This document shows positions 25,425 through 37,496 of a DNA stretch of 64,000 nt, one piece after another. Source of the stretch: Pseudoscleropodium purum (taxonomy: Eukaryota > Streptophyta > Bryopsida > Hypnales > Brachytheciaceae); the NCBI GenBank assembly GCA_963969395.1, contig OZ017795.1, positions 22,177,063 through 22,241,062 of the forward strand, written 5' to 3'. The translations under genes and the position numbers were made by a program. Each line of letters opens with the position of its first letter. Within the stretch, counting starts at the first letter, position 1. A model generated the notes under the pieces. It did no database searches. It was not told where the DNA came from and saw only the letters and a list, made by a program, of their open reading frames with translations.

Positions 25425-28400
25425 GAAATTTCAAGAATCAAAATGGCAATTATATGAAGGTCCTAAAAATCAAGAGTCTAATCCAAAATCTATCAAAAGA
25501 ATTGCATTGTTGAATTGTCAAGTTTTGTTTTCACATCAATTTTGCAATTTTTGCATTTCAAAATCAATTCTTACTATTTTCATGACAATTTGTACCTAAA
25601 GGATTGTGTCAATAATTCTTTTAAAACAATGGGAATTTTATAAATAATTGTAACTTGTGAAATTAAAATGACATCTTTTATTAAAGAGAGTCCTTGAAAT
25701 CTAAAATTGTAGAATGTGTTTGAATTCTTATTCAACTTAGGTATTTTTTTTAATGATAGTAGTGCTTAATTTGATGTTGTGAACTTGTATGTAAAAATTG
25801 CATCATGGTGTTGGTTGGAATCTAAGGTAGAATGACATATGAAGAGCAAATTCAAAATATTCCAAAGTCACCTTGAACAAGGTCTAGCATATTCCTTGAT
25901 TTGAATCCACTTTAGTCATTACCACTTCTCCTTCTCTCAATATACTTACCTTTATACTTCAACAAAGAGACGCTTGCCTTCTTTTCCAATCCGCTCCATT
26001 CTTGTGGGGCATCTCCTAAACATGCCATTAATGTAGGTATACTCTTTTGCAACATTACGCCCTTGGAGACAACTAAACTTGTGGTGCTCCAAGCCAACCT
26101 AATGACCTGACTTCAACAAATTATTTTTCTTTTAAGTCAACACTAATTTCCAAAAGGAACCAATGGAAGAAGAAGAATTATTTGAGGCACCTAATGAGAG
26201 TCAAAAGCATTTTACATTTCAAGGATGTCAAATTAAGGGTAGTTTAGTGCAATAGTAGGTGTTCTTACAACCTCAACTTAAAAAATTTATAGTTTATTCA
26301 TGTTGTTTGAGAAAATTCTTAAACAAGTTGCATTTACTTCCACCTATGTTTACTAACACCTCAGTGAGTGATGCCTATAATTTGTATTCAAAGATGGATA
26401 TTTAAAAAAAAGGGGGTTGTTTTTGGTGACATTACCTTATGTTTTGATTGGTAACATAAAAACAGGCTTTGAATCATCAATACTTATGTCTTCGTTTTTC
26501 AATATTTTCAAAATTAAAACAACTTTGTCAAATTCCATTGAAAAACATACTAACAAATTGATAATCCTTGGAGTCATCCACTGTCAATTTTTTTTGGTAT
26601 TTTCCAAAGCTTAAAACCATTTATAAACTCCAACTGAACAAAGTACCTCACTAATTGAATAACCCATTCAATTTTTGAAAAACACTATCATTAAATTTCA
26701 GTTAGAATCAATATTTACGACAACCCAGAAACACTGACGTTATTTTTTTTTTAAAATTCCATTCATGTGAAACCGAGATGAGTTGGCAGCCAACCTGGCA
26801 GTGCCAAAATGATACCCTCAATAAATAATGTATTCAATGCCCATTTCCCCTAACTCCGTCGAGCTCTAATTTCACAAATTCCATCCATAAAATGCCGCCT
26901 CAACATTTACTAAGTTAAGTTATTCTAGCGCCGGATTGGATTTCAATTATTATTGAGCACCTTCTGTCAGTGGATAAAATGGGATATAAATACTATTTAC
27001 AACCATATTAATAAGACCATTCATGAACCATTACACAACAACTACCGGTACACTCATATTATTATGCTTAAGCTTAATTGGGCAACGGTTATTTTTATTG
27101 ATTTATTTACTTTTATCAAAATAAAAAAAATAAAAAAATAATGATCAAATGATGATCCCACTATTCAGTTGGCAGGATTTGAATTTTTGTGCTTTCGATT
27201 TTGTATTTTTTAAACTGCCTGATGAAGAACAGGATTTGACTCGAGTTTTGAATTTCACATTGAGAATTGAGAAAATTTCAAGAGAGGAGGGGAAAAAAAT
27301 GACAAAATTCAGATTTTGATAATGGCTTTGGGAAAAAAAAATGGAAAGAACCATAGCATTAAAAAAGAAATGGAATACAAAATGGACAAGCGACAAAGGC
27401 TAAATAATGAAGAGATGAGAACAAAGGAGAAATAAGAAGGGGGCCTCTTTTTGTTCCAACAATGGATAAAGGTTTTGATAATATTGAAGTAGGCCAATTC
27501 TAGTCCATTTACCTTTTTTTTATATGAATTTTTTCTTATATTTGGTTACATGAGCTCTTTTGTTTGCTTTTGGAGGATAAAGATGAACTCTAGCCTAAAG
27601 CTACACTAATTCACCTAATTAGTGAGGTGGCAAAGTTAGTGAAAATGTATAAATAGGTTGGTATACGGAATAGAACAACCATTGCAACAACAATAACTTC
27701 TCATGAGAGATGTAGTTATTTCTCTAGTTTGAAAAGAGTTTTTTTCTACTTGATAATGAAGCTTAAAATTGGACAATGACCAAATAAAATTGATTGAGTC
27801 CTTGTGAGCTAAATTCAAAGAAGGTTCTAAAATTTGAATGAAAATTTGCAAGAATGAAAACACAATGACTATCTAGATTGGTTAAATTTTGACTATGGGT
27901 CATAGCAATGTCCGCTTAATATTATTATGTATATGGTGTATACGTAGTAATGAGATAAATGAACTTATGTTGAATGATGATTTTGTTGAGGATAATTTAA
28001 CTACTAAACTTACAAAAGAGATTTGTTGCACCAAGCTATAATAGGAAAGCTTTATTTCATAGTCCAAAATGAGTGCCATCCTAGTACCCACATGGGCTTT
28101 TAGAACCAATGTCTTTTATTGTAACTAATGGTGTTCCATGCTCTCTTTCCTACAAGTGAACTATCCAAGCTTCATTGTCCTAAAAAGTGAACTCACTCTT
28201 TGATGCCTTTGCTGAAAAAATAGACTCCAAGTGTGTATCAAATAATCAAGAGTACTAGAGAGATGAAGCTCCAAACTACACACATCATTATATGAATACT
28301 TACAAAAATTTACTAAATGACTACAGTGGAAGCTAATACTATATTTACATATAAGTTTGATCATTTCATTGTTGCAGGAAGTTAGTACCATATGAGATTC

Positions 28401-29709
28401 AAGTATAAATTAAGTAATTTTTTAAATAGGTAAAGTTCTCAAATATTATAAGTGAAAATTGTGCAACAAAATTTCTTTGGATATTGCTTAAATTTTTATT
28501 TATAATAATTATTAAAAAAATAAAAATATTGTAAAATATAAACCATTTATTGGATGATCATCATTAAATTAAAAAAACAAAACAACCAAAAAAAGACATG
28601 GTAATAAAAAAAACATCAATTAAGAAAAGACATAAAAATAAAAAATAAGAATAGTGACACAAACAACCTAAACAAAAAGAATCGTAGTAGAAGAAACCTC
28701 TAAAATTAATTATTGAAAGTGTTGAAATTCTAAAATGTGATTTTCGAACTTGCCAAAACAATTCAAGACTGAAAAGTAAAGTATTTCAACAATTTCTTAT
28801 TAAATTTGATCCTAATGTCTGGTAAGCTCTTCATTTGGCAAAAAAATTCACTATAATTAGTAAAATTTTGTATAGCCCAATCTTTTCTTTTCATTGTTGA
28901 TTTTTTGAAATAAATGGACAAAGTTCCATTGATAGGAAAAATAGCACTAAGAATCAAGAAATATCAAGCAATTTATAGCCAATATGGTTGATTTTTTAGA
29001 GATAGGGAGAGGGAATACCATCATTTTTTTTTAAATGTTTTTAAGTGGCTACACGGGTTAGATAATGTTCCCTCTATTAACATGGTTTCCTTTCTCCTTT
29101 TTTTAATGGTCACCACTATTTAAGAAAAGAAAGATAGTGCTTCTTGTGTCTTAAAATATATCCAAGGTTTCCAAATATACTTGTTTCAAATTAAATTTGA
29201 AATAGGCTCTCTATGACTTGATAGAAAACAATTGAAACTAGATCAAACACCTTGAAGCAAAAGAATCTATAGATACATGCTCCAAAGATTGTATAGCAAT
29301 TTGACCCCTACAAAGAAAATCAAAACACAACATCTTATCAATCAAAGGCAAAGAATTCAATCCAAAACTATACAATATTGTTACCAGCAAATCTCTTGTT
29401 GAGAATTTCCTACAATTGAATGACAAAACATTGTCGAAATTGAATATAGGGATTGTCAATAGAAATCATTGCACCAATGTTACTGAGATAATGATTGAAA
29501 TTAATACCACTGGAGTAGTTTCAAAAAGGACAATAATTTGTCAATTTTATTGCATGTTTTCAACACGTATTGTTTCAGTAACAATTTTCAATTTGACTTC
29601 CACACCTACCGGGGTTTAGTAGAAGCTACAATAACTACGCAATCCCTTCAAAATACCAACAATCCATGCATTAATCTAGCCATTTTTAGGAATCCTTGGA
29701 TTTTTTTTC
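25425..29709. other. Gene-free AT-rich spacer
   Basis: Nothing recognisable except the stem-loop at 28900. A slightly GC-richer patch at about 26.75-27.05 kb has no convincing frame. Confidence 0.5.
28900..28942 (-). repeat. ~40-bp dispersed stem-loop, copy 2
   Basis: TTTTTTGAAATAAATGG, an 8-nt loop, then CCATTGATAGGAAAAA. Inverted orientation relative to the copy at 31565. Confidence 0.5.
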
Positions 29710-30020
29710 AAAACTGAGGGAGTATGTTTTAAAAGTGAGTGTGCTTTAAAAGCAACCACTAACACATAGATACACTTTGCTTTTTTCAATGTACCAACAG
29801 TGTACATTTTAGAAGGAGGTTGCTTCTAGTGAACACTATATTTCAACTTAAATAATTTGTATCTAATTCCATGGAAGTCCAAAAAATATGAGGCGACTTG
29901 GGTTAGATTCTAATTCCATTTTTTTCTTCCTACAAAAATTTACTGAAAATTGTTTCAAGGAATTTAGCTTCCCCAAATGCAATCAAGTCTTAAGTGGTCA
30001 TTTTAAGAATAGACTATTCA
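29710..30020 (+). mobile_element. ~310-330-bp TIR element, family 2, copy 2 (diverged)
   Basis: Follows the order of 38460-38793: TTTTAAAAG near the start, an AGTGTACATT block, CTAATTCCATGGAAG, the ATATGAGGCGACTTGGGTTAGAT block and a TTCCCCAAA block. The ends have decayed, so the limits are approximate. Confidence 0.6.
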
Positions 30021-31384
30021 ATTTGATGTATAACCTAGTTCATTAGTTGTGAACTAAATGAGTGTGGGGTAACTTTCAACTAATTAACTTACAAAAGAAT
30101 TTGATTTCAATTCTTGATACCCAACCTTACTAAGGTAGAACCTCTAGTATCCAACATGACTCTAGTACGCAGCTTGTAGCGTGCATTTATTTCCAACCAA
30201 AGCTTGAAATGTGCATTTTCCTCTTTTTCAAGATTGGGACTAATGAGGTCATGACTCTTGTCCCAAATTAGTGAGTAGGCAGCAGGAAGTTGTAAGTGGG
30301 AATGTAATTCTTGAATGATCAGAATTCAAGACTTTAGATTTTGGCCACGGATTCTACCTACCTCTTGCCCTCCAAAAAACACAATAATTTCAATTTTGAC
30401 AATAAAATTACAGAAAATTGTAGTCCCCATATTCCTTATTTCTCTACAAAGAAAAATTACACATCCCCTCGTACTCCTCATTGTGTGTCCTTAATTGCCT
30501 AAAATGATCGAATATGGGTGGTTCTACCTTAAGTATGCTTTCTTGTTACAATTGTCCTCGTGGAAATCAATGTCAATCATGTAAACTGACCTCGATCATA
30601 TACAGCCCACAAGCCATCATTTACATAAGAAAGATGAAATACCTCAAACATTTTTTTCTTGGAATAAACTCCAGGTTTCAAACCAACCAACCAACCCTCG
30701 AGGTCTCAAACATTCATGTTTCAAAGGTAACCCACATGTTTCCAAGAAAAAAAAATTCAAAATATTCCAAAAAGCTAACCCCATTATTTTCTGACCTCAC
30801 AGAAGTATCTAATTCATTCTTTCTCTCCGTACACACAGAAAAAAATGATAATTTAAAAAATAACTGAGGTACCTGTACACAGTGGCCGGGGTTCATATTT
30901 TTTTCTGACAAAGTGACAAAGTGACAAAGCTTTAAGTAAAAAATTGAGAAACTTAAAGTCAATTTAAATAATTTTTTGAACATTCTGCCCTAAAAAACTG
31001 AGCCCAGTAAGCTAGTACAATTAGTGTGGCTTGAGGATTTTATGACAAGCCTGTGAATTCAAAGACTTTTTTTCTTACTGCCATGTAGTAGTTCCCTCAT
31101 GATGAGCATTGAATTAGAATTTCTTGGGAAATGGTTTCATTGAATTCCATTTTGTAAAGATCGAAACACTGATTAAATATGATGAGTTATGAATTTGAAC
31201 AATTAGATCAGTTTCAAATTAAAATTAAATTAAAAAATTCAAGGAGATCAATATCATTCAGTTCAGTTGCTTCATCAGTACCAATGGAAATCCTCACTCT
31301 TGCATTCATTTATGATAAGTTACCCTACATGAAGGTCAGAACTTGAGTCATTTTTGGAATGAAAAAGAAAAAGAAAAAGAAAAG

Positions 31385-31396
31385 TGACACGTGTCA
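31385..31396. promoter_or_regulatory. Perfect palindromic G-box plus nearby TGACGTGG
   Basis: TGACACGTGTCA is a perfect 12-bp palindrome with a CACGTG core. About 20 bp further, TGACGTGG (31416-31423) is a second ACGT-core site. A GAAAAA-type purine run precedes them (31358-31384). Paired ACGT elements bind bZIP factors in plants. No gene was recognised nearby, so function is unproven. Confidence 0.35.
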
Positions 31397-31564
31397 TCTT
31401 GTGAATGGTGTGAGGTGACGTGGGCCCCTTGAGAATTTTACGTTCAATTTCGGCATCGGAGTGTCAGATAGGACCTTCACTTACAGTCGTGTCATTCCAT
31501 GTTATTTTACTGCGAGATGAAATTAGTATGCCATTGAAATTTTGTGTTGGAAAAATTTGTTTAT

Positions 31565-31612
31565 ATTTTTTTAACGCAATGGTTCTTCCATTTGTTCAAA
31601 AAGAAAAAAAAA
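31565..31612 (+). repeat. ~40-bp dispersed stem-loop, copy 3
   Basis: TTTTTTTAACGCAATGG, a TTCTT loop, then CCATTTGTTCAAAAAG and an A-rich run. The right arm is shared with 9300, 32059 and 34905. Confidence 0.55.
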
Positions 31613-31879
31613 AGAAAATTGTTTTTAACCCTTCCACTATTAATGTCCAGTTATTTCAAATAATATGAATTACAACGTTCATCTTAATTACAATCTTCCT
31701 TTCAGTTCAGTTTGTTTTCAGCAATGAAGAAGGGTGAGGGTAGTTTCAATCTTTTTCTATGGTGCAGGTTTATTCTTTTTTGATCCATAAACTCAGTTAT
31801 GAAATTAAAAAAATTAAAATACTGGATGCCATAACTTACCCTGGAAGTTCTTAAGTGAGTGAATTCATGTTTTTGTTTT

Positions 31880-31919
31880 TTGTTTTTTGAAACACATGGA
31901 CAAAATTCATGTTGTTTTC
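31880..31919 (-). repeat. ~40-bp dispersed stem-loop, copy 4 (degenerate)
   Basis: TTTTTTGAAACACATGGAC followed by AAAATTCATGTTG. It is the minus-orientation counterpart of the family, like 28900, with a shortened second arm. Confidence 0.4.
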
Positions 31920-32058
31920 TCCTACTGAAGAAGAAGGTGAAACAGTTTCTTTGTTTTAAAAAAAATAAATTTATACAGGTGACTGCACCTAAAACCAATC
32001 TAACTGAATAGCATACATTTGAGTATCATGGTTCCTGTTTAGAGTCAAAAAAAGGAGA

Positions 32059-32100
32059 TTTTTTTTAATGCCATGGTCCACCATTTGTTAAAAAATAAAA
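32059..32100 (+). repeat. ~40-bp dispersed stem-loop, copy 5
   Basis: TTTTTTTTAATGCCATGG, TCCA loop, then CCATTTGTTAAAAAATAAAA. It lies 0.5 kb from copy 3 in the same orientation. Confidence 0.55.
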
Positions 32101-32913
32101 TAATAAGGAGATTTGAGATTTTTGAGCTCTGTAGTTTTTGGACATCACATGAATACAATATAAAATTTCAAAATGTTGACAATATGTGTATCTAAAATCA
32201 AATGCCGGCTCATATGAATAGAAGTTGTACATTTCAGGGAAGAATTTGTATTGATTGGTTTTAGGGTTAGGAACATGTTGCAATTGTGCATAATGTCCTT
32301 GTTCTTAATCATTGTCATGTAAATTTTGGTGTTGGAAAATGAACTCTTCATTCACAATTCTGAAAAGAAGGTGTTCTTTTTCTCGTTGATGCTTTTTCAA
32401 GCTACATAAGGTGGGGACCCTTGAAATTGCCACTTTCAGCTATTGTACCTAGTTATTATTATTAAATTGGTTAAAATTTCATATTTTTCTTGTTGACAAG
32501 TGAAAACAAATTCTACAAAGGTAGATATTGATTTTGGAGAAGCACTTGCAATCTTGGGTTTAGTGGCTTTGGCCTTCATACACCAGTGAGGTGGTTGTGA
32601 GTTCAAACATGAGCATTTAGAAGAATGCTTACCACTGCATTCCATTGATCCAACTATAGTGGGGATTGGGGGGGTGGAGGTGCAATAATCACCTTGTTGT
32701 TGTATAGGGATTTGAAATTTTCTCGAGGAAAAAAAAAGGTTGGTTATTTATTGTAGGGTCTATCTCCTTAACGGAGGCATCAAGGATGGAATTCAATTGC
32801 CATCTAAGTAGGTCCAATAAGCTTAGATAGAGTTGAGCCATTTCCAACAAAACGTCATTCACCATTATCTTTCAGATTGTAATTATCCTTTTTCTTTGAG
32901 GGACGTATAGTAA

Positions 32914-33216
32914 TGTAGGTAGGAACTAATTTTGGCGGAAATGAAACTTCTTGAAATATTTTCTAATAATTTTTATTTGAAAGACAAGTAGGAATGGCAT
33001 CTAACCCAAGTTGTTTTGTTTTTCTTAAGCTTTGAGGAATTAGTTAGGAAATCTTGAAGTTGAAACAACAAAGGACTCTACAAACATCCACCACCTAATA
33101 TGTACATTGTTTGTACATTGCTGAAGGCTACAGAAAAGCAACTTGTGCATATAGTGCCCATCTGAGGAGGGGAGCACTTTCAGAGCTTGTGCGCTTCGAG
33201 AACCTCCTACCTCATG
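32914..33216 (-). mobile_element. ~310-330-bp TIR element, family 2, copy 3
   Basis: Ends GTAGGTAGGAA and AACCTCCTACCTC, an inverted pair. The interior matches the copy at 24769 (ATCTAACCCAAGTTGTTT, TTGCTGAAGGCTACAGAAAA, CATCTGAGGAGG). Non-coding. Confidence 0.7.
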
Positions 33217-33970
33217 TAGAGTGACGATGGTGGTTTTGGATGAATGGGCACCGATTTGGGGGTACCAGCGACCACCTTACCGGTTTCGATCGGGGCTGGA
33301 CCCAACAGCTACCAACCGACCGACCGACCAACCAACCCAGATCTCCACTGCTTTTTGTCACAAACTTCATCTCATGCCGCAACCCAAGCATATGATGATG
33401 TCTTGAAGATTGCCAAGGTAAAGATAAGGTGGTGGACTTCGTGCGACCCCGACAATGATTACCTTATTCCTCAGGGTCTGCTCGTAAGTACTTATCACTT
33501 CAATCAACTTGTTTGTTTGTTCATTTGTTCATTTGGCGGGGGTGGGGGGTCAAAGCCACTCACACAACTCCTGTAGCCCTGTCCGGCCCCCGTCCGGCCT
33601 GTCCATCAGGGCCATCACTGGTGCCGTGCTTCTCTTCACAGACATAGAAGCAAAAATAAAAAATAATAAAAAATAATAAAATGAAAAAAAAAATGAAAAA
33701 TGAATTTAAAAATGAAAAAACACAGACATAGAAGCTTATCATATGTGTGTACCTTCCCTTCCCTTGCCTGACTGTTACTGTTACTGTGTGTGTGTAGGTC
33801 TGCCTGGTTGTGTGGACCCTCCCTCTGGCATTCCAAGGGGAAATTTGCAGAGCAGACAACTGGGTTGGTGTGTGGGTTGGTTGGTTTTTGGACCTGCAAC
33901 TCTGGAGTAAGGAAAAGTACCCGTACGACGTTATACGACTGTGTGAAGAGTTTGGGGAGCTGGGCTTGGG

Positions 33971-33994
33971 TTGATGATGATGATGATGATGATA
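33971..33994. repeat. TGA/GAT trinucleotide microsatellite
   Basis: Seven to eight uninterrupted TGA units followed by TAAGC. Confidence 0.85.
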
Positions 33995-34042
33995 AGCTTT
34001 ACGATATAAGTTAAGCTAAGCTTTTAAAAAAAAAAAATATTT

Positions 34043-34055
34043 CCCCCCCCCCCCC
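34043..34055. repeat. C13 homopolymer
   Basis: Thirteen C residues following an A-run and ATATTT. A G10 run lies nearby at 34406-34415. Confidence 0.8.
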
Positions 34056-34904
34056 AGACGGCTGGGCCATGTGCTTCCCACATAATCAGAGCCTCTCTCA
34101 GGGGGGTAATGAACCAATGAACTCGCTTTCTTTTGCATTCGGTAATGGACCAAGGAACGCTTTCTTTAGATTGGAGAGCCCACCCTATGTGGGTTGGTTT
34201 GGTCTCTTGAAATGAGACACCAATTGGGAATGCTGGAGTGAGGCCGCCTCCGAGAGCACATTCCACGGCTTCAAGGACATCATCAGGAGGAGGAGGCAAG
34301 GACAGGGAGGTTAACTTATTGTTACAGTAGCCCTAGTACGTAAAACATTGAAATCATCATTTTCTAATACCGTGGGAGAATCAGTCGCTTCAAAAAAAAA
34401 GGTGTGGGGGGGGGGAAAGTATTCATTGGAAGTCAAACTACCGTAGCAGAAGTTCCCTCTTCACAACAAAACATGGAGGATGAATAGTTGCACTTCTGTC
34501 TTGTACAGAGGAATTCTCCCGTCATCCATCGGACACGTAGTGTTTGCGGTGGCCTTACAGGGTTAAACAACACACTGTGGACATTTTTCGGCCCATGAAT
34601 GACAAAAAGAATCTTTACTTAGTATGTGGGAGAGAAGTGCAACTACTATTCATCCTCGGCATTTTGTGTGAAAAGGGGAGTCGTCTTCTACTGACATTAG
34701 TTTGGCTTCCAATGAGTGCATTTGGATTTTTTTTTTTTTTTAAACCGATGTTTCAAACAATGCCCAAATGAATGATTTCCACGGGCACCAGTCCGTTCTT
34801 TCAAGGGTAATGATTATTGTTCATTTGTGAAGTTGTGGTGTCATTTGAGTCCATGCATTCATGGATGATTTAACCCATGTTTGTTGGAGTTTGTCCTCTG
34901 GTTC

Positions 34905-34956
34905 TTTTTATTGTTCTTATTCCAATGGAAACTGTCCATTTGTTTAAAAAAAAATT
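34905..34956 (+). repeat. ~50-bp dispersed stem-loop, copy 6
   Basis: A T-rich arm with TTCTTATTCCAATGG, loop AAACTGT, then CCATTTGTTTAAAAAAAAA. It ends just before the foldback element at 34970. Confidence 0.5.
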
Positions 34957-34969
34957 AAATGAAAGGTAA

Positions 34970-35695
34970 TTAAAAACCCTTCAAGCTGCAAGGCATGATT
35001 TAGGCCATTTTTAAATTTTTGAGTGGGCCCCTTTCGGTACAATGTTTGTTGGGTTCTTATGAAATTTTTTACTAGAGGTGTATTTCAATAGTAGCTTGGT
35101 GCCTGGAAAATTCTAGACCAATCCAAGTTGTAGTTAAAAAAATTATGCTTGTAAAGGACGTCTTTTTTTTTTCCTAAGTTACAAGTACTTTTAGGTAACC
35201 ATAGTAGATAGTTCCAATTGGGCTGAATTTTCTTAATGCTTACTCTCAACAAGCTTATTAATTTAAATCCCAAAGTTGAAAGGCATACAAATACATGATT
35301 TTAACTTAAAAGCCTTTGAAATTGGGCTCTCCTTTAGGCAATCTTCAAAATTTACAAAGTCTAACATCAATGTTTTGTAAGTCAAAATCATGTGTTTGCA
35401 TGCTTTTCAACTTTGAGTGTTAAGTTAATAAGCTTGCTTATAGTATGTATAAAAATTTCAGCCCAAATGGCCCTATCTACTAGTGATTGCCCCAAATTTA
35501 ATTTACTCTTGAAAAATGCCCTTTTGAAGTAGAACTTTAAACCGTGACTTGAATTAGTTGGAAGTTTTCTAGGCATCAAGCTAGTAGTGAAATACACCTT
35601 TGATTTCACAAGGATCCAACAAATATTGCATTGTGAAAGGCTTACTCTAAAATAAAAAATGGCTTGAATCCATGCTTTAAGACTTTAAAGGTTAA
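34970..35695. mobile_element. Foldback element of the TTAA family (~726 bp)
   Basis: The left half (34970 to about 35310) is, with many substitutions, the reverse complement of the right half (about 35378-35695), around an axis near 35340. Matching blocks include TTTGTTGG with ...TCTTATGAAA against its complement, GTGTATTTCAATAGTAGCTT against AAGCTAGTAGTGAAATACAC, and CAAAGTTGAAAGGCAT against ATGCTTTTCAACTTTG. TTAA is present at both ends. The sequence is shared with the end of the element at 42408-43487. Confidence 0.7.
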
Positions 35696-36696
35696 TCTAA
35701 AGTAGGCTACAATTAGACTATTATTGTTCCTATTTTTACATGATTGTGTTCTCCTATTCTATTTCTATTTCATTTCTATTTTTTCTTTTTCTTTTATTTA
35801 TAATTGTGCCGACTCTTTGATGTTATCAATATTTCATAGTTGCATAATATGTTACTACTTAATATTAATTGAGGGGTATTGATTGTCAAGTGGTTTAAGT
35901 TGCCAAGTGGGTTGATTTTTTGGTCTACAAAGACTCCATTTCTACTAGTGTATGTTCACTCATTATTCTTTGAGTAGCTACTTTTAAACCCTTGTCAAAG
36001 GAATCTAAATTCTTCTTGCACAAATTATAAGTGTAAAATTGACAACCAAATAATGTTTTTGTCAATTTACACATGCATTACATGCACTTTATAGTATTTG
36101 ACATGCATTCTCAATTATACAATTTGTTATTGTGAACAGTGGAGAGGGACGCTCTTATATAAGGGTTTTTTTAGCTTTATAATGCATGTGATATTTTCTA
36201 TCTAATATGTAAATGAATGTTGAAATTTGAAGCACCACTATAACATTTTATAGTGCCACTTTGGCACTTCATAAAAAATAAAAAAAAGACTTGTTCTTTA
36301 GTTTACAAAATGAAAAAAAGACTTATTCTTTAGTTTCCGAGCAAATTTCATTGACAACAATGATTTGTATGTGTGAGTGAAGTATGATATTTTGATCTCA
36401 CATAAGAAAATTGTGGATAAAATCCCTGAAAATTCCCCCCAAATCGCATATGAACATTATATGCAAAAGTTACAATTATTGCTAAAAAGTTCAATTGACA
36501 AGTATGTGGAATATGCCAAAATTCAATGCCCTAGTGTTTGAACATTTTGCAATGAGCATCTCTAGTTGTGATCAACATATATTAGGTCACAATAACCTTT
36601 TAGATACACATTTGGAATCACCTGATCCTACCTTACAATATCATGTCATGTTTGAGAAATTAACCGCTTCACAGATTTTCATTACCCTAGTTCATT
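35696..36696. other. Gene-free AT-rich spacer
   Basis: Contains TTTCTACTAGTG near 35939, which looks like a CACTA terminus without a located partner, and the duplication at 36278. No genes. Confidence 0.5.
36278..36336. repeat. Short direct duplication
   Basis: AAAAAAAGACTTGTTCTTTAG at 36278-36304 recurs as AAAAAAAGACTTATTCTTTAG at 36311-36336. Confidence 0.55.
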
Positions 36697-37266
36697 TTAT
36701 TTGAAAGGAAGATGGAATGTTAATCTGTACGTTGAACTGAACAGATATTTTGTTAAAATGGTGTCAATTTTCCACCATTTTTCCATTAATTTTCTAAGAC
36801 TGGTGTAGATTTGAGACCATGGAATCCTGAATTCTAGGACAGGTATATAGTTCAGACCGCACGTTGTGAACCTAAAAGGGCCAAGTTTGTGGAATACCGC
36901 TATTGTAATGAAATATCCGTTACTGGAGCTATTGTCTCTGTTACGCACATTCCCAATGTTGCAAAAGTCATGGATTGGCAAGAGCTGGATATAAATTATC
37001 AAGCTCAAGCAATTTGCGTACTTCAGTTTGTTTCCAAAAATAAAATGAAAAACCCTGATGCAGTTCTTAGTGACGCTCCTTGGCAGAGACTGCCGGAGGT
37101 GCACATCTCGTGCACAGCGACAAGGTGAGAATTGATGGGGTTGATTCTTTAATTTGTCACCAAGAACAAGTTGAAGTTCCGCGAGATGATTGACCAAAAC
37201 AAGCTTGAATTCTCGAAGGCGATCCCATTGTGTATCGATCAATGGAGAATACCAAGACATTCCCAA
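36697..37266 (-). CDS. Unrecognised 189-codon open frame (possible gene relic)
   Basis: An open frame much longer than expected by chance in this AT-rich DNA, in a local GC-richer patch that also stays open on the plus strand at 36889-37128 and 37171-37398. No domain was recognised on either strand. The minus-strand product has no clear signal, membrane or repeat features. The plus-strand peptides (for example KFREMIDQNKLEFSKAI) look more protein-like but are interrupted by stops. It may be a decayed gene fragment; the coding strand is undecided. Confidence 0.18.
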   Translation of the reverse strand: MGMSWYSPLIDTQWDRLREFKLVLVNHLAELQLVLGDKLKNQPHQFSPCRCARDVHLRQSLPRSVTKNCIRVFHFIFGNKLKYANCLSLIIYIQLLPIHDFCNIGNVRNRDNSSSNGYFITIAVFHKLGPFRFTTCGLNYIPVLEFRIPWSQIYTSLRKLMEKWWKIDTILTKYLFSSTYRLTFHLPFK

Positions 37267-37496
37267 ACGACAGGCAAAGCTAGCGGCGCTCTATCGATAA
37301 TGATAAACTTGACTGCTCCTGAAGTTGAACACGCACGCACTGAGTTTGATTTCGGGGTCTTGTTTTTTTGTATGAGCTTTGTGAATACACGGAGCTAGTG
37401 GCAAGCGAAAGACGTCCTCCTCAGACACGATGATGTAAGGTACGTGAGCCCATCGTTGGTGGGCGATATTGTAACGGAGGTGTACGTACGTTAATT

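Larger units (their letters stand above)
30021..32913. other. Gene-free spacer with paired ACGT motifs
   Basis: Holds the G-box pair and three stem-loops listed separately. The 117-codon plus frame at 30514-30867 has no recognisable feature and is not called. Confidence 0.5.
33217..34969. other. GC-richer patch without a recognised gene
   Basis: Composition rises between about 33.2 and 34.35 kb, with simple repeats (GACC-type near 33316, TG-type near 33786, TGA at 33971, C13, G10). The 110-codon frame at 33244-33576 ends in low-complexity sequence and has no domain. It may be a decayed gene or a non-coding transcript region; nothing more can be supported. Confidence 0.4.

Noticed and set aside
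35939..35950. TTTCTACTAGTG as the right end of a larger CACTA element
   Set aside because: No partner CACTAGTAGAAA end and no coding remnant was located upstream within a plausible distance; a lone 12-bp match is weak in AT-rich DNA.
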